This document shows, piece after piece, positions 26,101 through 41,100 of a stretch of DNA of 64,000 nucleotides (position 1 is the first letter of the stretch; each line of letters begins with the position of its first letter). Both the position numbers and the translations under genes were made by a program. The stretch lies in assembly GCA_032622095.1 (NCBI GenBank), contig CP136065.1, positions 35,188,732 to 35,252,731 of the forward strand, given 5' to 3'. Below the pieces are notes generated by a model that did no database searches, had not been told where the DNA came from, and worked only from the letters and a program-made list of their open reading frames with translations. This DNA comes from Siphonodentalium dalli (taxonomy: Eukaryota; Mollusca; Scaphopoda; Gadilida; Siphonodentaliidae).

Positions 26101-29100
26101 TTCACGATTAGAATATTTGGGTGGTTCTGTTGTAAAAGAGTCAACACGATGTACATACACATATAGTTCCTATTGGATGGGGGGGGGAATGAGTGAGTGA
26201 GTGGGGGGGGGGGGTGTGCTCAGATATAGAAGCAGATGACAATTTGAAAATCAACTGTTTCGGTACATTTCAACAATCGTTCTGCCTGTGGGACGATTTC
26301 CGGCTCGTATGGTATAGCAAAGGCGTCAATGACACATTTTGGGCCATCGGAATATCTCACGGACAATTCAATCTGATTGAGCTCATCGAAAAACCCCTAA
26401 ATACCAAATTTCAGTTCGATATCTTGAAACATGTAAGAGAAATCCATCGACATTGTTTTCTATTCACGGTAAATTCTCTTTGCAATTTGGCGAACCCCTT
26501 GAGGAACAGAGTTTGATTGACGTATGTTCACGTTGTCTACACCAGAGTTCCTCCGTCGTTTGGCGTCAAACCAAGTGTACGATGGACCAGGGCATGCCCG
26601 ACTTGATAGGAATCGGCATTTATGCGATCAAATTCTGTTTCCTATGATCAGATCTGTACCTTGTATTCGTTGACCTCTTAGAGAGTTTGAACTCTAAGTC
26701 TCGCCCACAAAACACACAAATTTCCACCATCTATATTCAAATGGCCGTATCCCATAGACGTCTCAACGTGCGGAGCTGCATGTGCGATACGTCGTTTGGA
26801 CATATACATCGTCGGCTACTCCGTGATGTACGTGTTGATAATTCAACTGTTAAAGGGCAAATGGCAAACAAGTGGCAAAAGTTTGGTTGGTTTCCATTAA
26901 TCATGATATTCGAATTAAACACACGTTTTGGAGAAAGAGCGAATTTGACAATGACGTCGCCCTGATTCAACCCAGAAACGTCATTAGCACATGCTGTAAT
27001 GAACGACCTTGATTGGCCTTGACCTTGCCCAATAATTTGGCCAAATGTCATTTTCGTGGTCACCAATATCTGTGCTACATACTCGCATAAAATTCATCGG
27101 CATGTGACATATGTCATTTTTTCAGAATTTTCTGGACGAATTTGTTCATTTAAGGGAGAATCACCCATATATATGCGAGCATCGCATATAAAAGAGAATA
27201 CCTTGACCTTGTAAGCCAGTGCATTCTCTTAAATATGCGAGACTCGCATATTTTAGAGACCACTGGCACAGGATCTTTATTGCTGCACCAGCCATGAATT
27301 CAGCCTGTGACGCCATGACACATTCTTGTTAAAGAGCCCACCGTCCAAACTATGATATTTCAGAGTGATTAATTGTTGTGTTTCAACACTTATGGTGTGC
27401 ATGTTGAGGTACCATTTTCAAGATTGTCGTGTGCAATCTTGCTCATTAGCACTTTTAGTAGAAAAAATATGATCAGACACGATTTCCCAAGGGATTTTGC
27501 AGTATTGTTAAATAATCACACATAAATCTTTCACACCACTTTTGAACAGTTATCGATTCTCTCTTAAGCGTCGGCGATAAGTCGACATTTAAACATTATT
27601 TCATTGCACGGTACACCGGTCGTTATAAAATGGCTCACCCCAATGCCCGTGACCACTTGTTCTAGCCTTGAAATTGTGCGTCTGTCCCCAGATGGTGAAT
27701 TTAGTGATGCTACCCCCCGCTTATCGGGCTAGCATCACCAAATTCACCCTCTGGGGACCTCATTCTGCTTGCACCCCAGCAGAATGAGGTTCCCAGATGG
27801 TGAATTTGGTGATGCTAGCCCGCTATGCGGGGTAGCATCACTAAATTCACCCCCCCCCCCCGGGACCTCATTCTGCAAATGCCAGACAAAGTGTTGTTTT
27901 TTCGACAAAATTTCAGTCACTTTATTAATTCCAACCCCGGTGGACTTCCCTCTTTTGTCGTGACCCTGCAAGTTAAGCAACAAGTACAAGCCTTGAAATA
28001 GTGTGTCGGTCATTTGCAGAATGAGGTTCCCAGGGGGTGAATTTAGTTATGCATAGCGGGCTAGCATCACCAAATTCACACTCTGTGAACCTCATTCTGC
28101 TGAGGTGTAAGCAGAATGAGGTCCCCAGAGGGTGAATTTGGTGTTGCTAGCCCGCAATGCGGGGTAGCATAACTAAATTCACCTTCTGGGGGACAGACGC
28201 ACTATTTCAAGGCTAGAACAAGTAGTCACGGGCATTTTATAACGACCGTTGCCTTTGAAATAATGTTTAATTGTCGATTTATCGCCGACGCTTAAGAGAA
28301 ACTCGATAACTGTTCAAAAGTGGTGTGAAAGATTTATGTGTGATTATTTAACAATACTGCAAAATCCCTTGGGAAATCGTGTCTGATCATATTTTTTCTA
28401 CTAACAGTTGCTTAACTTGCAGCGTCACGGCAAGAGGGAAGTCGCCCCCATCTCGTCCACCGGGGTTGGAATTAATAAAGTGACTGAAATTTTGGCGAAA
28501 AACACTTTGCCAATACATTCTCTTATATATGGGTGATTCCCCCTTAAACGGACAAATTGATGTCTCGTGTACAATTGTTCCATAAAAATATGATTGTGCC
28601 ACAAACAAGACCTATTGTGGCCTTCCATTTCACTGAGGAGCATGTGGCACAACGTTATGGTATAACAGTATTGTAATATATCAACACATGCCTTTAGTTA
28701 CATGATCAAAACAACGAGAAAACACGAAAATCGCACTGTCTCATCGCCTAACTGCGAAATTTCATTTTATTCCTATTAAGTTATCTTACCTCTAATTGAC
28801 AGAGAACGTGCAGTGTTATGTTATTTCTTGGACTGTTTATCTATGAATATCATTTATGATGCACGTTTTTCGTGGTTTGATGTAAATATTGACTCTGAAA
28901 CATCGAAAACCGCCTGTCTCGAGAAATATCCACACCGCGACATTATTTACAATATAGGCTATCCCGGTTCCATTTTAACTAAGGTCAACAACCTACCATA
29001 AGCATAAGAAAGTTTTGCCTTTTGACATTTTGTTTTGAAGATTTTGGACAATATAAAGAATCGAAACACATGAAAAATGAGACGAAAATAAGTGTACCCT

Positions 29101-32100
29101 CCAGCGCACCTTAATTAATGTCCACACCGCGATGCTATCAAAGGAACTATAAAATATGTCGGGAGACTACCAAAATTGCTCAAATAGTACACATGGGGTG
29201 AAGAATCGTGAATAAAAACGAATGGACGCCTGACATAAACAGAAAATGAAAAAAAAATGAAGAAAATATAAAAATTGTCCACACCGCGACATGTCCACAC
29301 CTCGACGCAGAATAACGTTACAGCCAGCCACAGACACATTTCACGATTAGAATATTTGGGTGGTTCTGTTGTAAAAGAGTCAACACGATGTACATACACA
29401 TATAGTTCCTATTGGATGGGGGGGGGGGGGAATGAGTGAGTGAGTGGGGGGGGGGGGTGTGCTCAGATATAGAAGCAGATGACAATTTGAAAATCAACTG
29501 TTTCGGTACATTTCAACAATCGTTCTGCCTGTGGGACGATTTCCGGCTCGTATGGTATAGCAAAGGCGTCAATGACACATTTTGGGCCATCGGAATATCT
29601 CACGGACAATTCAATCTGATTGAGCTCATCGAAAAACCCCTAAATACCAAATTTCAGTTCGATATCTTGAAACATGTAAGAGAAATCCATCGACATTGTT
29701 TTCTATTCACGGTAAATTCTCTTTGCAATTTGGCGAACCCCTTGAGGAACAGAGTTTGATTGACGTATGTTCACGTTGTCTACACCAGAGTTCCTCCGTC
29801 GTTTGGCGTCAAACCAAGTGTACGATGGACCAGGGCATGCCCGACTTGATAGGAATCGGCATTTATGCGATCAAATTCTGTTTCCTATGATCAGATCTGT
29901 ACCTTGTATTCGTTGACCTCTTAGAGAGTTTGAACTCTAAGTCTCGCCCACAAAACACACAAATTTCCACCATCTATATTCAAATGGCCGTATCCCATAG
30001 ACGTCTCAACGTGCGGAGCTGCATGTGCGATACGTCGTTTGGACATATACATCGTCGGCTATTCCGTGATGTACGTGTTGATAATTCAACTGTTAAAGGG
30101 CAAATGGCAAACAAGTGGCAAAAGTTTGGTTGGTTTCCATTAATCATGATATTCGAATTAAACACACGTTTTGGAGAAAGAGCGAATTTGACAATGACGT
30201 CGCCCTGATTCAACCCAGAAACGTCATTAGCACATGCTGTAATGAACGACCTTGATTGGCCTTGACCTTGCCCAATAATTTGGCCAAATGTCATTTTCGT
30301 GGTCACCAATATCTGTGCTACATACTCGCATAAAATTCATCGGCATGTGACATATGTCATTTTTTCAGAATTTTCTGGACGAATTTGTTCATTTAAGGGA
30401 GAATCACCCATATATATGCGAGCATCGCATATAAAAGAGAATACCTTGACCTTGTAAGCCAGTGCATTCTCTTAAATATGCGAGACTCGCATATTTTAGA
30501 GACCACTGGCACAGGATCTTTATTGCTGCACCAGCCATGAATTCAGCCTGTGACGCCATGACACATTCTTGTTAAAGAGCCCACCGTCCAAACTATGATA
30601 TTTCAGAGTGATTAATTGTTGTGTTTCAACACTTATGGTGTGCATGTTGAGGTACCATTTTCAAGATTGTCGTGTGCAATCTTGCTCATTAGCACTTTTA
30701 GTAGAAAAAATATGATCAGACACGATTTCCCAAGGGATTTTGCAGTATTGTTAAATAATCACACATAAATCTTTCACACCACTTTTGAACAGTTATCGAT
30801 TCTCTCTTAAGCGTCGGCGATAAGTCGACATTTAAACATTATTTCATTGCACGGTACACCGGTCGTTATAAAATGGCTCACCCCAATGCCCGTGACCACT
30901 TGTTCTAGCCTTGAAATTGTGCGTCTGTCCCCAGATGGTGAATTTAGTGATGCTACCCCCGCTTATCGGGCTAGCATCACCAAATTCACCCTCTGGGGAC
31001 CTCATTCTGCTTGCACCCCAGCAGAATGAGGTTCCCAGATGGTGAATTTGGTGATGCTAGCCCGCTATGCGGGGTAGCATCACTAAATTCACCCCCCCCC
31101 CCGGGACCTCATTCTGCAAATGCCAGACAAAGTGTTGTTTTTTCGACAAAATTTCAGTCACTTTATTAATTCCAACCCCGGTGGACTTCCCTCTTTTGTC
31201 GTGACCCTGCAAGTTAAGCAACAAGTACAAGCCTTGAAATAGTGTGTCGGTCATTTGCAGAATGAGGTTCCCAGGGGGTGAATTTAGTTATGCATAGCGG
31301 GCTAGCATCACCAAATTCACACTCTGTGAACCTCATTCTGCTGAGGTGTAAGCAGAATGAGGTCCCCAGAGGGTGAATTTGGTGTTGCTAGCCCGCAATG
31401 CGGGGTAGCATAACTAAATTCACCTTCTGGGGGACAGACGCACTATTTCAAGGCTAGAACAAGTAGTCACGGGCATTTTATAACGACCGTTGCCTTTGAA
31501 ATAATGTTTAATTGTCGATTTATCGCCGACGCTTAAGAGAAACTCGATAACTGTTCAAAAGTGGTGTGAAAGATTTATGTGTGATTATTTAACAATACTG
31601 CAAAATCCCTTGGGAAATCGTGTCTGATCATATTTTTTCTACTAACAGTTGCTTAACTTGCAGCGTCACGGCAAGAGGGAAGTCGCCCCCATCTCGTCCA
31701 CCGGGGTTGGAATTAATAAAGTGACTGAAATTTTGGCGAAAAACACTTTGCCAATACATTCTCTTATATATGGGTGATTCCCCCTTAAACGGACAAATTG
31801 ATGTCTCGTGTACAATTGTTCCATAAAAATATGATTGTGCCACAAACAAGACCTATTGTGGCCTTCCATTTCACTGAGGAGCATGTGGCACAACGTTATG
31901 GTATAACAGTATTGTAATATATCAACACATGCCTTTAGTTACATGATCAAAACAACGAGAAAACACGAAAATCGCACTGTCTCATCGCCTAACTGCGAAA
32001 TTTCATTTTATTCCTATTAAGTTATCTTACCTCTAATTGACAGAGAACGTGCAGTGTTATGTTATTTCTTGGACTGTTTATCTATGAATATCATTTATGA

Positions 32101-35100
32101 TGCACGTTTTTCGTGGTTTGATGTAAATATTGACTCTGAAACATCGAAAACCGCCTGTCTCGAGAAATATCCACACCGCGACATTATTTACAATATAGGC
32201 TATCCCGGTTCCATTTTAACTAAGGTCAACAACCTACCATATGCATAAGAAAGTTTTGCCTTTTGACATTTTGTTTTGAAGATTTTGGACAATATAAAGA
32301 ATCGAAACACATGAAAAATGAGACGAAAATAAGTGTACCCTCCAGCGCACCTTAATTAATGTCCACACCGCGATGCTATCAAAGGAACTATAAAATATGT
32401 CGGGAGACTACCAAAATTGCTCAAATAGTACACATGGGGTGAAGAATCGTGAATAAAAACGAATGGACGCCTGACATAAACAGAAAATGAAAAAAAAATG
32501 AAGAAAATATAAAAATTGTCCACACCGCGACATGTCCACACCTCGACGCAGAATAACGTTACAGCCAGCCACAGACACATTTCACGATTAGAATATTTGG
32601 GTGGTTCTGTTGTAAAAGAGTCAACACGATGTACATACACATATAGTTCCTATTGGATGGGGGGGAATGAGTGAGTGAGTGGGGGGGGGGTGTGCTCAGA
32701 TATAGAAGCAGATGACAATTTGAAAATCAACTGTTTCGGTACATTTCAACAATCGTTCTGCCTGTGGGACGATTTCCGGCTCGTATGGTATAGCAAAGGC
32801 GTCAATGACACATTTTGGGCCATCGGAATATCTCACGGACAATTCAATCTGATTGAGCTCATCGAAAAACCCCTAAATACCAAATTTCAGTTCGATATCT
32901 TGAAACATGTAAGAGAAATCCATCGACATTGTTTTCTATTCACGGTAAATTCTCTTTGCAATTTGGCGAACCCCTTGAGGAACAGAGTTTGATTGACGTA
33001 TGTTCACGTTGTCTACACCAGAGTTCCTCCGTCGTTTGGCGTCAAACCAAGTGTACGATGGACCAGGGCATGCCCGACTTGATAGGAATCGGCATTTATG
33101 CGATCAAATTCTGTTTCCTATGATCAGATCTGTACCTTGTATTCGTTGACCTCTTAGAGAGTTTGAACTCTAAGTCTCGCCCACAAAACACACAAATTTC
33201 CACCATCTATATTCAAATGGCCGTATCCCATAGACGTCTCAACGTGCGGAGCTGCATGTGCGATACGTCGTTTGGACATATACATCGTCGGCTACTCCGT
33301 GATGTACGTGTTGATAATTCAACTGTTAAAGGGCAAATGGCAAACAAGTGGCAAAAGTTTGGTTGGTTTCCATTAATCATGATATTCGAATTAAACACAC
33401 GTTTTGGAGAAAGAGCGAATTTGACAATGACGTCGCCCTGATTCAACCCAGAAACGTCATTAGCACATGCTGTAATGAACGACCTTGATTGGCCTTGACC
33501 TTGCCCAATAATTTGGCCAAATGTCATTTTCGTGGTCACCAATATCTGTGCTACATACTCGCATAAAATTCATCGGCATGTGACATATGTCATTTTTTCA
33601 GAATTTTCTGGACGAATTTGTTCATTTAAGGGAGAATCACCCATATATATGCGAGCATCGCATATAAAAGAGAATACCTTGACCTTGTAAGCCAGTGCAT
33701 TCTCTTAAATATGCGAGACTCGCATATTTTAGAGACCACTGGCACAGGATCTTTATTGCTGCACCAGCCATGAATTCAGCCTGTGACGCCATGACACATT
33801 CTTGTTAAAGAGCCCACCGTCCAAACTATGATATTTCAGAGTGATTAATTGTTGTGTTTCAACACTTATGGTGTGCATGTTGAGGTACCATTTTCAAGAT
33901 TGTCGTGTGCAATCTTGCTCATTAGCACTTTTAGTAGAAAAAATATGATCAGACACGATTTCCCAAGGGATTTTGCAGTATTGTTAAATAATCACACATA
34001 AATCTTTCACACCACTTTTGAACAGTTATCGATTCTCTCTTAAGCGTCGGCGATAAGTCGACATTTAAACATTATTTCATTGCACGGTACACCGGTCGTT
34101 ATAAAATGGCTCACCCCAATGCCCGTGACCACTTGTTCTAGCCTTGAAATTGTGCGTCTGTCCCCAGATGGTGAATTTAGTGATGCTACCCCGCTTATCG
34201 GGCTAGCATCACCAAATTCACCCTCTGGGGACCTCATTCTGCTTGCACCCCAGCAGAATGAGGTTCCCAGATGGTGAATTTGGTGATGCTAGCCCGCTAT
34301 GCGGGGTAGCATCACTAAATTCACCCCCCCCCGGGACCTCATTCTGCAAATGCCAGACAAAGTGTTGTTTTTTCGACAAAATTTCAGTCACTTTATTAAT
34401 TCCAACCCCGGTGGACTTCCCTCTTTTGTCGTGACCCTGCAAGTTAAGCAACAAGTACAAGCCTTGAAATAGTGTGTCGGTCATTTGCAGAATGAGGTTC
34501 CCAGGGGGTGAATTTAGTTATGCATAGCGGGCTAGCATCACCAAATTCACACTCTGTGAACCTCATTCTGCTGAGGTGTAAGCAGAATGAGGTCCCCAGA
34601 GGGTGAATTTGGTGTTGCTAGCCCGCAATGCGGGGGTAGCATAACTAAATTCACCTTCTGGGGGACAGACACACTATTTCAAGGCTAGAACAAGTAGTCA
34701 CGGGCATTTTATAACGACCGTTGCCTTTGAAATAATGTTTAATTGTCGATTTATCGCCGACGCTTAAGAGAAACTCGATAACTGTTCAAAAGTGGTGTGA
34801 AAGATTTATGTGTGATTATTTAACAATACTGCAAAATCCCTTGGGAAATCGTGTCTGATCATATTTTTTCTACTAACAGTTGCTTAACTTGCAGCGTCAC
34901 GGCAAGAGGGAAGTCGCCCCCATCTCGTCCACCGGGGTTGGAATTAATAAAGTGACTGAAATTTTGGCGAAAAACACTTTGCCAATACATTCTCTTATAT
35001 ATGGGTGATTCCCCCTTAAACGGACAAATTGATGTCTCGTGTACAATTGTTCCATAAAAATATGATTGTGCCACAAACAAGACCTATTGTGGCCTTCCAT

Positions 35101-38100
35101 TTCACTGAGGAGCATGTGGCACAACGTTATGGTATAACAGTATTGTAATATATCAACACATGCCTTTAGTTACATGATCAAAACAACGAGAAAACACGAA
35201 AATCGCACTGTCTCATCGCCTAACTGCGAAATTTCATTTTATTCCTATTAAGTTATCTTACCTCTAATTGACAGAGAACGTGCAGTGTTATGTTATTTCT
35301 TGGACTGTTTATCTATGAATATCATTTATGATGCACGTTTTTCGTGGTTTGATGTAAATATTGACTCTGAAACATCGAAAACCGCCTGTCTCGAGAAATA
35401 TCCACACCGCGACATTATTTACAATATAGGCTATCCCGGTTCCATTTTAACTAAGGTCAACAACCTACCATATGCATAAGAAAGTTTTGCCTTTTGACAT
35501 TTTGTTTTGAAGATTTTGGACAATATAAAGAATCGAAACACATGAAAAATGAGACGAAAATAAGTGTACCCTCCAGCGCACCTTAATTAATGTCCACACC
35601 GCGATGCTATCAAAGGAACTATAAAATATGTCGGGAGACTACCAAAATTGCTCAAATAGTACACATGGGGTGAAGAATCGTGAATAAAAACGAATGGACG
35701 CCTGACATAAACAGAAAATGAAAAAAAAATGAAGAAAATATAAAAATTGTCCACACCGCGACATGTCCACACCTCGACGCAGAATAACGTTACAGCCAGC
35801 CACAGACACATTTCACGATTAGAATATTTGGGTGGTTCTGTTGTAAAAGAGTCAACACGATGTACATACACATATAGTTCCTATTGGATGGGGGGGAATG
35901 AGTGAGTGAGTGGGGGGGGGTGTGCTCAGATATAGAAGCAGATGACAATTTGAAAATCAACTGTTTCGGTACATTTCAACAATCGTTCTGCCTGTGGGAC
36001 GATTTCCGGCTCGTATGGTATAGCAAAGGCGTCAATGACACATTTTGGGCCATCGGAATATCTCACGGACAATTCAATCTGATTGAGCTCATCGAAAAAC
36101 CCCTAAATACCAAATTTCAGTTCGATATCTTGAAACATGTAAGAGAAATCCATCGACATTGTTTTCTATTCACGGTAAATTCTCTTTGCAATTTGGCGAA
36201 CCCCTTGAGGAACAGAGTTTGATTGACGTATGTTCACGTTGTCTACACCAGAGTTCCTCCGTCGTTTGGCGTCAAACCAAGTGTACGATGGACCAGGGCA
36301 TGCCCGACTTGATAGGAATCGGCATTTATGCGATCAAATTCTGTTTCCTATGATCAGATCTGTACCTTGTATTCGTTGACCTCTTAGAGAGTTTGAACTC
36401 TAAGTCTCGCCCACAAAACACACAAATTTCCACCATCTATATTCAAATGGCCGTATCCCATAGACGTCTCAACGTGCGGAGCTGCATGTGCGATACGTCG
36501 TTTGGACATATACATCGTCGGCTACTCCGTGATGTACGTGTTGATAATTCAACTGTTAAAGGGCAAATGGCAAACAAGTGGCAAAAGTTTGGTTGGTTTC
36601 CATTAATCATGATATTCGAATTAAACACACGTTTTGGAGAAAGAGCGAATTTGACAATGACGTCGCCCTGATTCAACCCAGAAACGTCATTAGCACATGC
36701 TGTAATGAACGACCTTGATTGGCCTTGACCTTGCCCAATAATTTGGCCAAATGTCATTTTCGTGGTCACCAATATCTGTGCTACATACTCGCATAAAATT
36801 CATCGGCATGTGACATATGTCATTTTTTCAGAATTTTCTGGACGAATTTGTTCATTTAAGGGAGAATCACCCATATATATGCGAGCATCGCATGTAAAAG
36901 AGAATACCTTGACCTTGTAAGCCAGTGCATTCTCTTAAATATGCGAGACTCGCATATTTTAGAGACCACTGGCACAGGATCTTTATTGCTGCACCAGCCA
37001 TGAATTCAGCCTGTGACGCCATGCCACATTCTTGTTAAAGAGCCCACCGTCCAAACTATGATATTTCAGAGTGATTAATTGTTGTGTTTCAACACTTATG
37101 GTGTGCATGTTGAGGTACCATTTTCAAGATTGTCGTGTGCAATCTTGCTCATTAGCACTTTTAGTAGAAAAAATATGATCAGACACGATTTCCCAAGGGA
37201 TTTTGCAGTATTGTTAAATAATCACACATAAATCTTTCACACCACTTTTGAACAGTTATCGATTCTCTCTTAAGCGTCGGCGATAAGTCGACATTTAAAC
37301 ATTATTTCATTGCACGGTACACCGGTCATTATAAAATGGCTCACCCCAATGCCTGTGACCACTTGTTCTAGCCTTGAAATTGTGCGTCTGTCCCCAGATG
37401 GTGAATTTAGTGATGCTACCCCGCTTATCGGGCTAGCATCACCAAATTCACCCTCTGGGGACCTCATTCTGCTTGCACCCCCAGCAGAATGAGGTTCCCA
37501 GATGGTGAATTTGGTGATGCTAGCCCGCTATGCGGGGTAGCATCACTAAATTCACCCCCCCCCCGGGACCTCATTCTGCAAATGCCAGACAAAGTGTTGT
37601 TTTTTCGACAAAATTTCAGTCACTTTATTAATTCCAACCCCGGTGGACTTCCCTCTTTTGTCGTGACCCTGCAAGTTAAGCAACAAGTACAAGCCTTGAA
37701 ATAGTGTGTCGGTCATTTGCAGAATGAGGTTCCCAGGGGGTGAATTTAGTTATGCATAGCGGGCTAGCATCACCAAATTCACACTCTGTGAACCTCATTC
37801 TGCTGAGGTGTAAGCAGAATGAGGTCCCCAGAGGGTGAATTTGGTGTTGCTAGCCCGCAATGCGGGGTAGCATAACTAAATTCACCTTCTGGGGGACAGA
37901 CGCACTATTTCAAGGCTAGAACAAGTAGTCACGGGCATTTTATAACGACCGTTGCCTTTGAAATAATGTTTAATTGTCGATTTATCGCCGACGCTTAAGA
38001 GAAACTCGATAACTGTTCAAAAGTGGTGTGAAAGATTTATGTGTGATTATTTAACAATACTGCAAAATCCCTTGGGAAATCGTGTCTGATCATATTTTTT

Positions 38101-41100
38101 CTACTAACAGTTGCTTAACTTGCAGCGTCACGGCAAGAGGGAAGTCGCCCCCATCTCGTCCACCGGGGTTGGAATTAATAAAGTGACTGAAATTTTGGCG
38201 AAAAACACTTTGCCAATACATTCTCTTATATATGGGTGATTCCCCCTTAAACGGACAAATTGATGTCTCGTGTACAATTGTTCCATAAAAATATGATTGT
38301 GCCACAAACAAGACCTATTGTGGCCTTCCATTTCACTGAGGAGCATGTGGCACAACGTTATGGTATAACAGTATTGTAATATATCAACACATGCCTTTAG
38401 TTACATGATCAAAACAACGAGAAAACACGAAAATCGCACTGTCTCATCGCCTAACTGCGAAATTTCATTTTATTCCTATTAAGTTATCTTACCTCTAATT
38501 GACAGAGAACGTGCAGTGTTATGTTATTTCTTGGACTGTTTATCTATGAATATCATTTATGATGCACGTTTTTCGTGGTTTGATGTAAATATTGACTCTG
38601 AAACATCGAAAACCGCCTGTCTCGAGAAATATCCACACCGCGACATTATTTACAATATAGGCTATCCCGGTTCCATTTTAACTAAGGTCAACAACCTACC
38701 ATATGCATAAGAAAGTTTTGCCTTTTGACATTTTGTTTTGAAGATTTTGGACAATATAAAGAATCGAAACACATGAAAAATGAGACGAAAATAAGTGTAC
38801 CCTCCAGCGCACCTTAATTAATGTCCACACCGCGATGCTATCAAAGGAACTATAAAATATGTCGGGAGACTACCAAAATTGCTCAAATAGTACACATGGG
38901 GTGAAGAATCGTGAATAAAAACGAATGGACGCCTGACATAAACAGAAAATGAAAAAAAAATGAAGAAAATATAAAAATTGTCCACACCGCGACATGTCCA
39001 CACCTCGACGCAGAATAACGTTACAGCCAGCCACAGACACATTTCACGATTAGAATATTTGGGTGGTTCTGTTGTAAAAGAGTCAACACGATGTACATAC
39101 ACATATAGTTCCTATTGGATGGGGGGGGGGAATGAGTGAGTGAGTGGGGGGGGGGGGGTGTGCTCAGATATAGAAGCAGATGACAATTTGAAAATCAACT
39201 GTTTCGGTACATTTCAACAATCGTTCTGCCTGTGGGACGATTTCCGGCTCGTATGGTATAGCAAAGGCGTCAATGACACATTTTGGGCCATCGGAATATC
39301 TCACGGACAATTCAATCTGATTGAGCTCATCGAAAAACCCCTAAATACCAAATTTCAGTTCGATATCTTGAAACATGTAAGAGAAATCCATCGACATTGT
39401 TTTCTATTCACGGTAAATTCTCTTTGCAATTTGGCGAACCCCTTGAGGAACAGAGTTTGATTGACGTATGTTCACGTTGTCTACACCAGAGTTCCTCCGT
39501 CGTTTGGCGTCAAACCAAGTGTACGATGGACCAGGGCATGCCCGACTTGATAGGAATCGGCATTTATGCGATCAAATTCTGTTTCCTATGATCAGATCTG
39601 TACCTTGTATTCGTTGACCTCTTAGAGAGTTTGAACTCTAAGTCTCGCCCACAAAACACACAAATTTCCACCATCTATATTCAAATGGCCGTATCCCATA
39701 GACGTCTCAACGTGCGGAGCTGCATGTGCGATACGTCGTTTGGACATATACATCGTCGGCTACTCCGTGATGTACGTGTTGATAATTCAACTGTTAAAGG
39801 GCAAATGGCAAACAAGTGGCAAAAGTTTGGTTGGTTTCCATTAATCATGATATTCGAATTAAACACACGTTTTGGAGAAAGAGCGAATTTGACAATGACG
39901 TCGCCCTGATTCAACCCAGAAACGTCATTAGCACATGCTGTAATGAACGACCTTGATTGGCCTTGACCTTGCCCAATAATTTGGCCAAATGTCATTTTCG
40001 TGGTCACCAATATATGTGCTACATACTCGCATAAAATTCATCGGCATGTGACATATGTCATTTTTTCAGAATTTTCTGGACGAATTTGTTCATTTAAGGG
40101 AGAATCACCCATATATATGCGAGCATCGCATATAAAAGAGAATACCTTGACCTTGTAAGCCAGTGCATTCTCTTAAATATGCGAGACTCGCATATTTTAG
40201 AGACCACTGGCACAGGATCTTTATTGCTGCACCAGCCATGAATTCAGCCTGTGACGCCATGACACATTCTTGTTAAAGAGCCCACCGTCCAAACTATGAT
40301 ATTTCAGAGTGATTAATTGTTGTGTTTCAACACTTATGGTGTGCATGTTGAGGTACCATTTTCAAGATTGTCGTGTGCAATCTTGCTCATTAGCACTTTT
40401 AGTAGAAAAAATATGATCAGACACGATTTCCCAAGGGATTTTGCAGTATTGTTAAATAATCACACATAAATCTTTCACACCACTTTTGAACAGTTATCGA
40501 TTCTCTCTTAAGCGTCGGCGATAAGTCGACATTTAAACATTATTTCATTGCACGGTACACCGGTCATTATAAAATGGCTCACCCCAATGCCTGTGACCAC
40601 TTGTTCTAGCCTTGAAATTGTGCGTCTGTCCCCAGATGGTGAATTTAGTGATGCTACCCCGCTTATCGGGCTAGCATCACCAAATTCACCCTCTGGGGAC
40701 CTCATTCTGCTTGCACCCCAGCAGAATGAGGTTCCCAGATGGTGAATTTGGTGATGCTAGCCCGCTATGCGGGGTAGCATCACTAAATTCACCCCCCCCC
40801 CCGGGACCTCATTCTGCAAATGCCAGACAAAGTGTTGTTTTTTCGACAAAATTTCAGTCACTTTATTAATTCCAACCCCGGTGGACTTCCCTCTTTTGTC
40901 GTGACCCTGCAAGTTAAGCAACAAGTACAAGCCTTGAAATAGTGTGTCGGTCATTTGCAGAATGAGGTTCCCAGGGGGTGAATTTAGTTATGCATAGCGG
41001 GCTAGCATCACCAAATTCACACTCTGTGAACCTCATTCTGCTGAGGTGTAAGCAGAATGAGGTCCCCAGAGGGTGAATTTGGTGTTGCTAGCCCGCAATG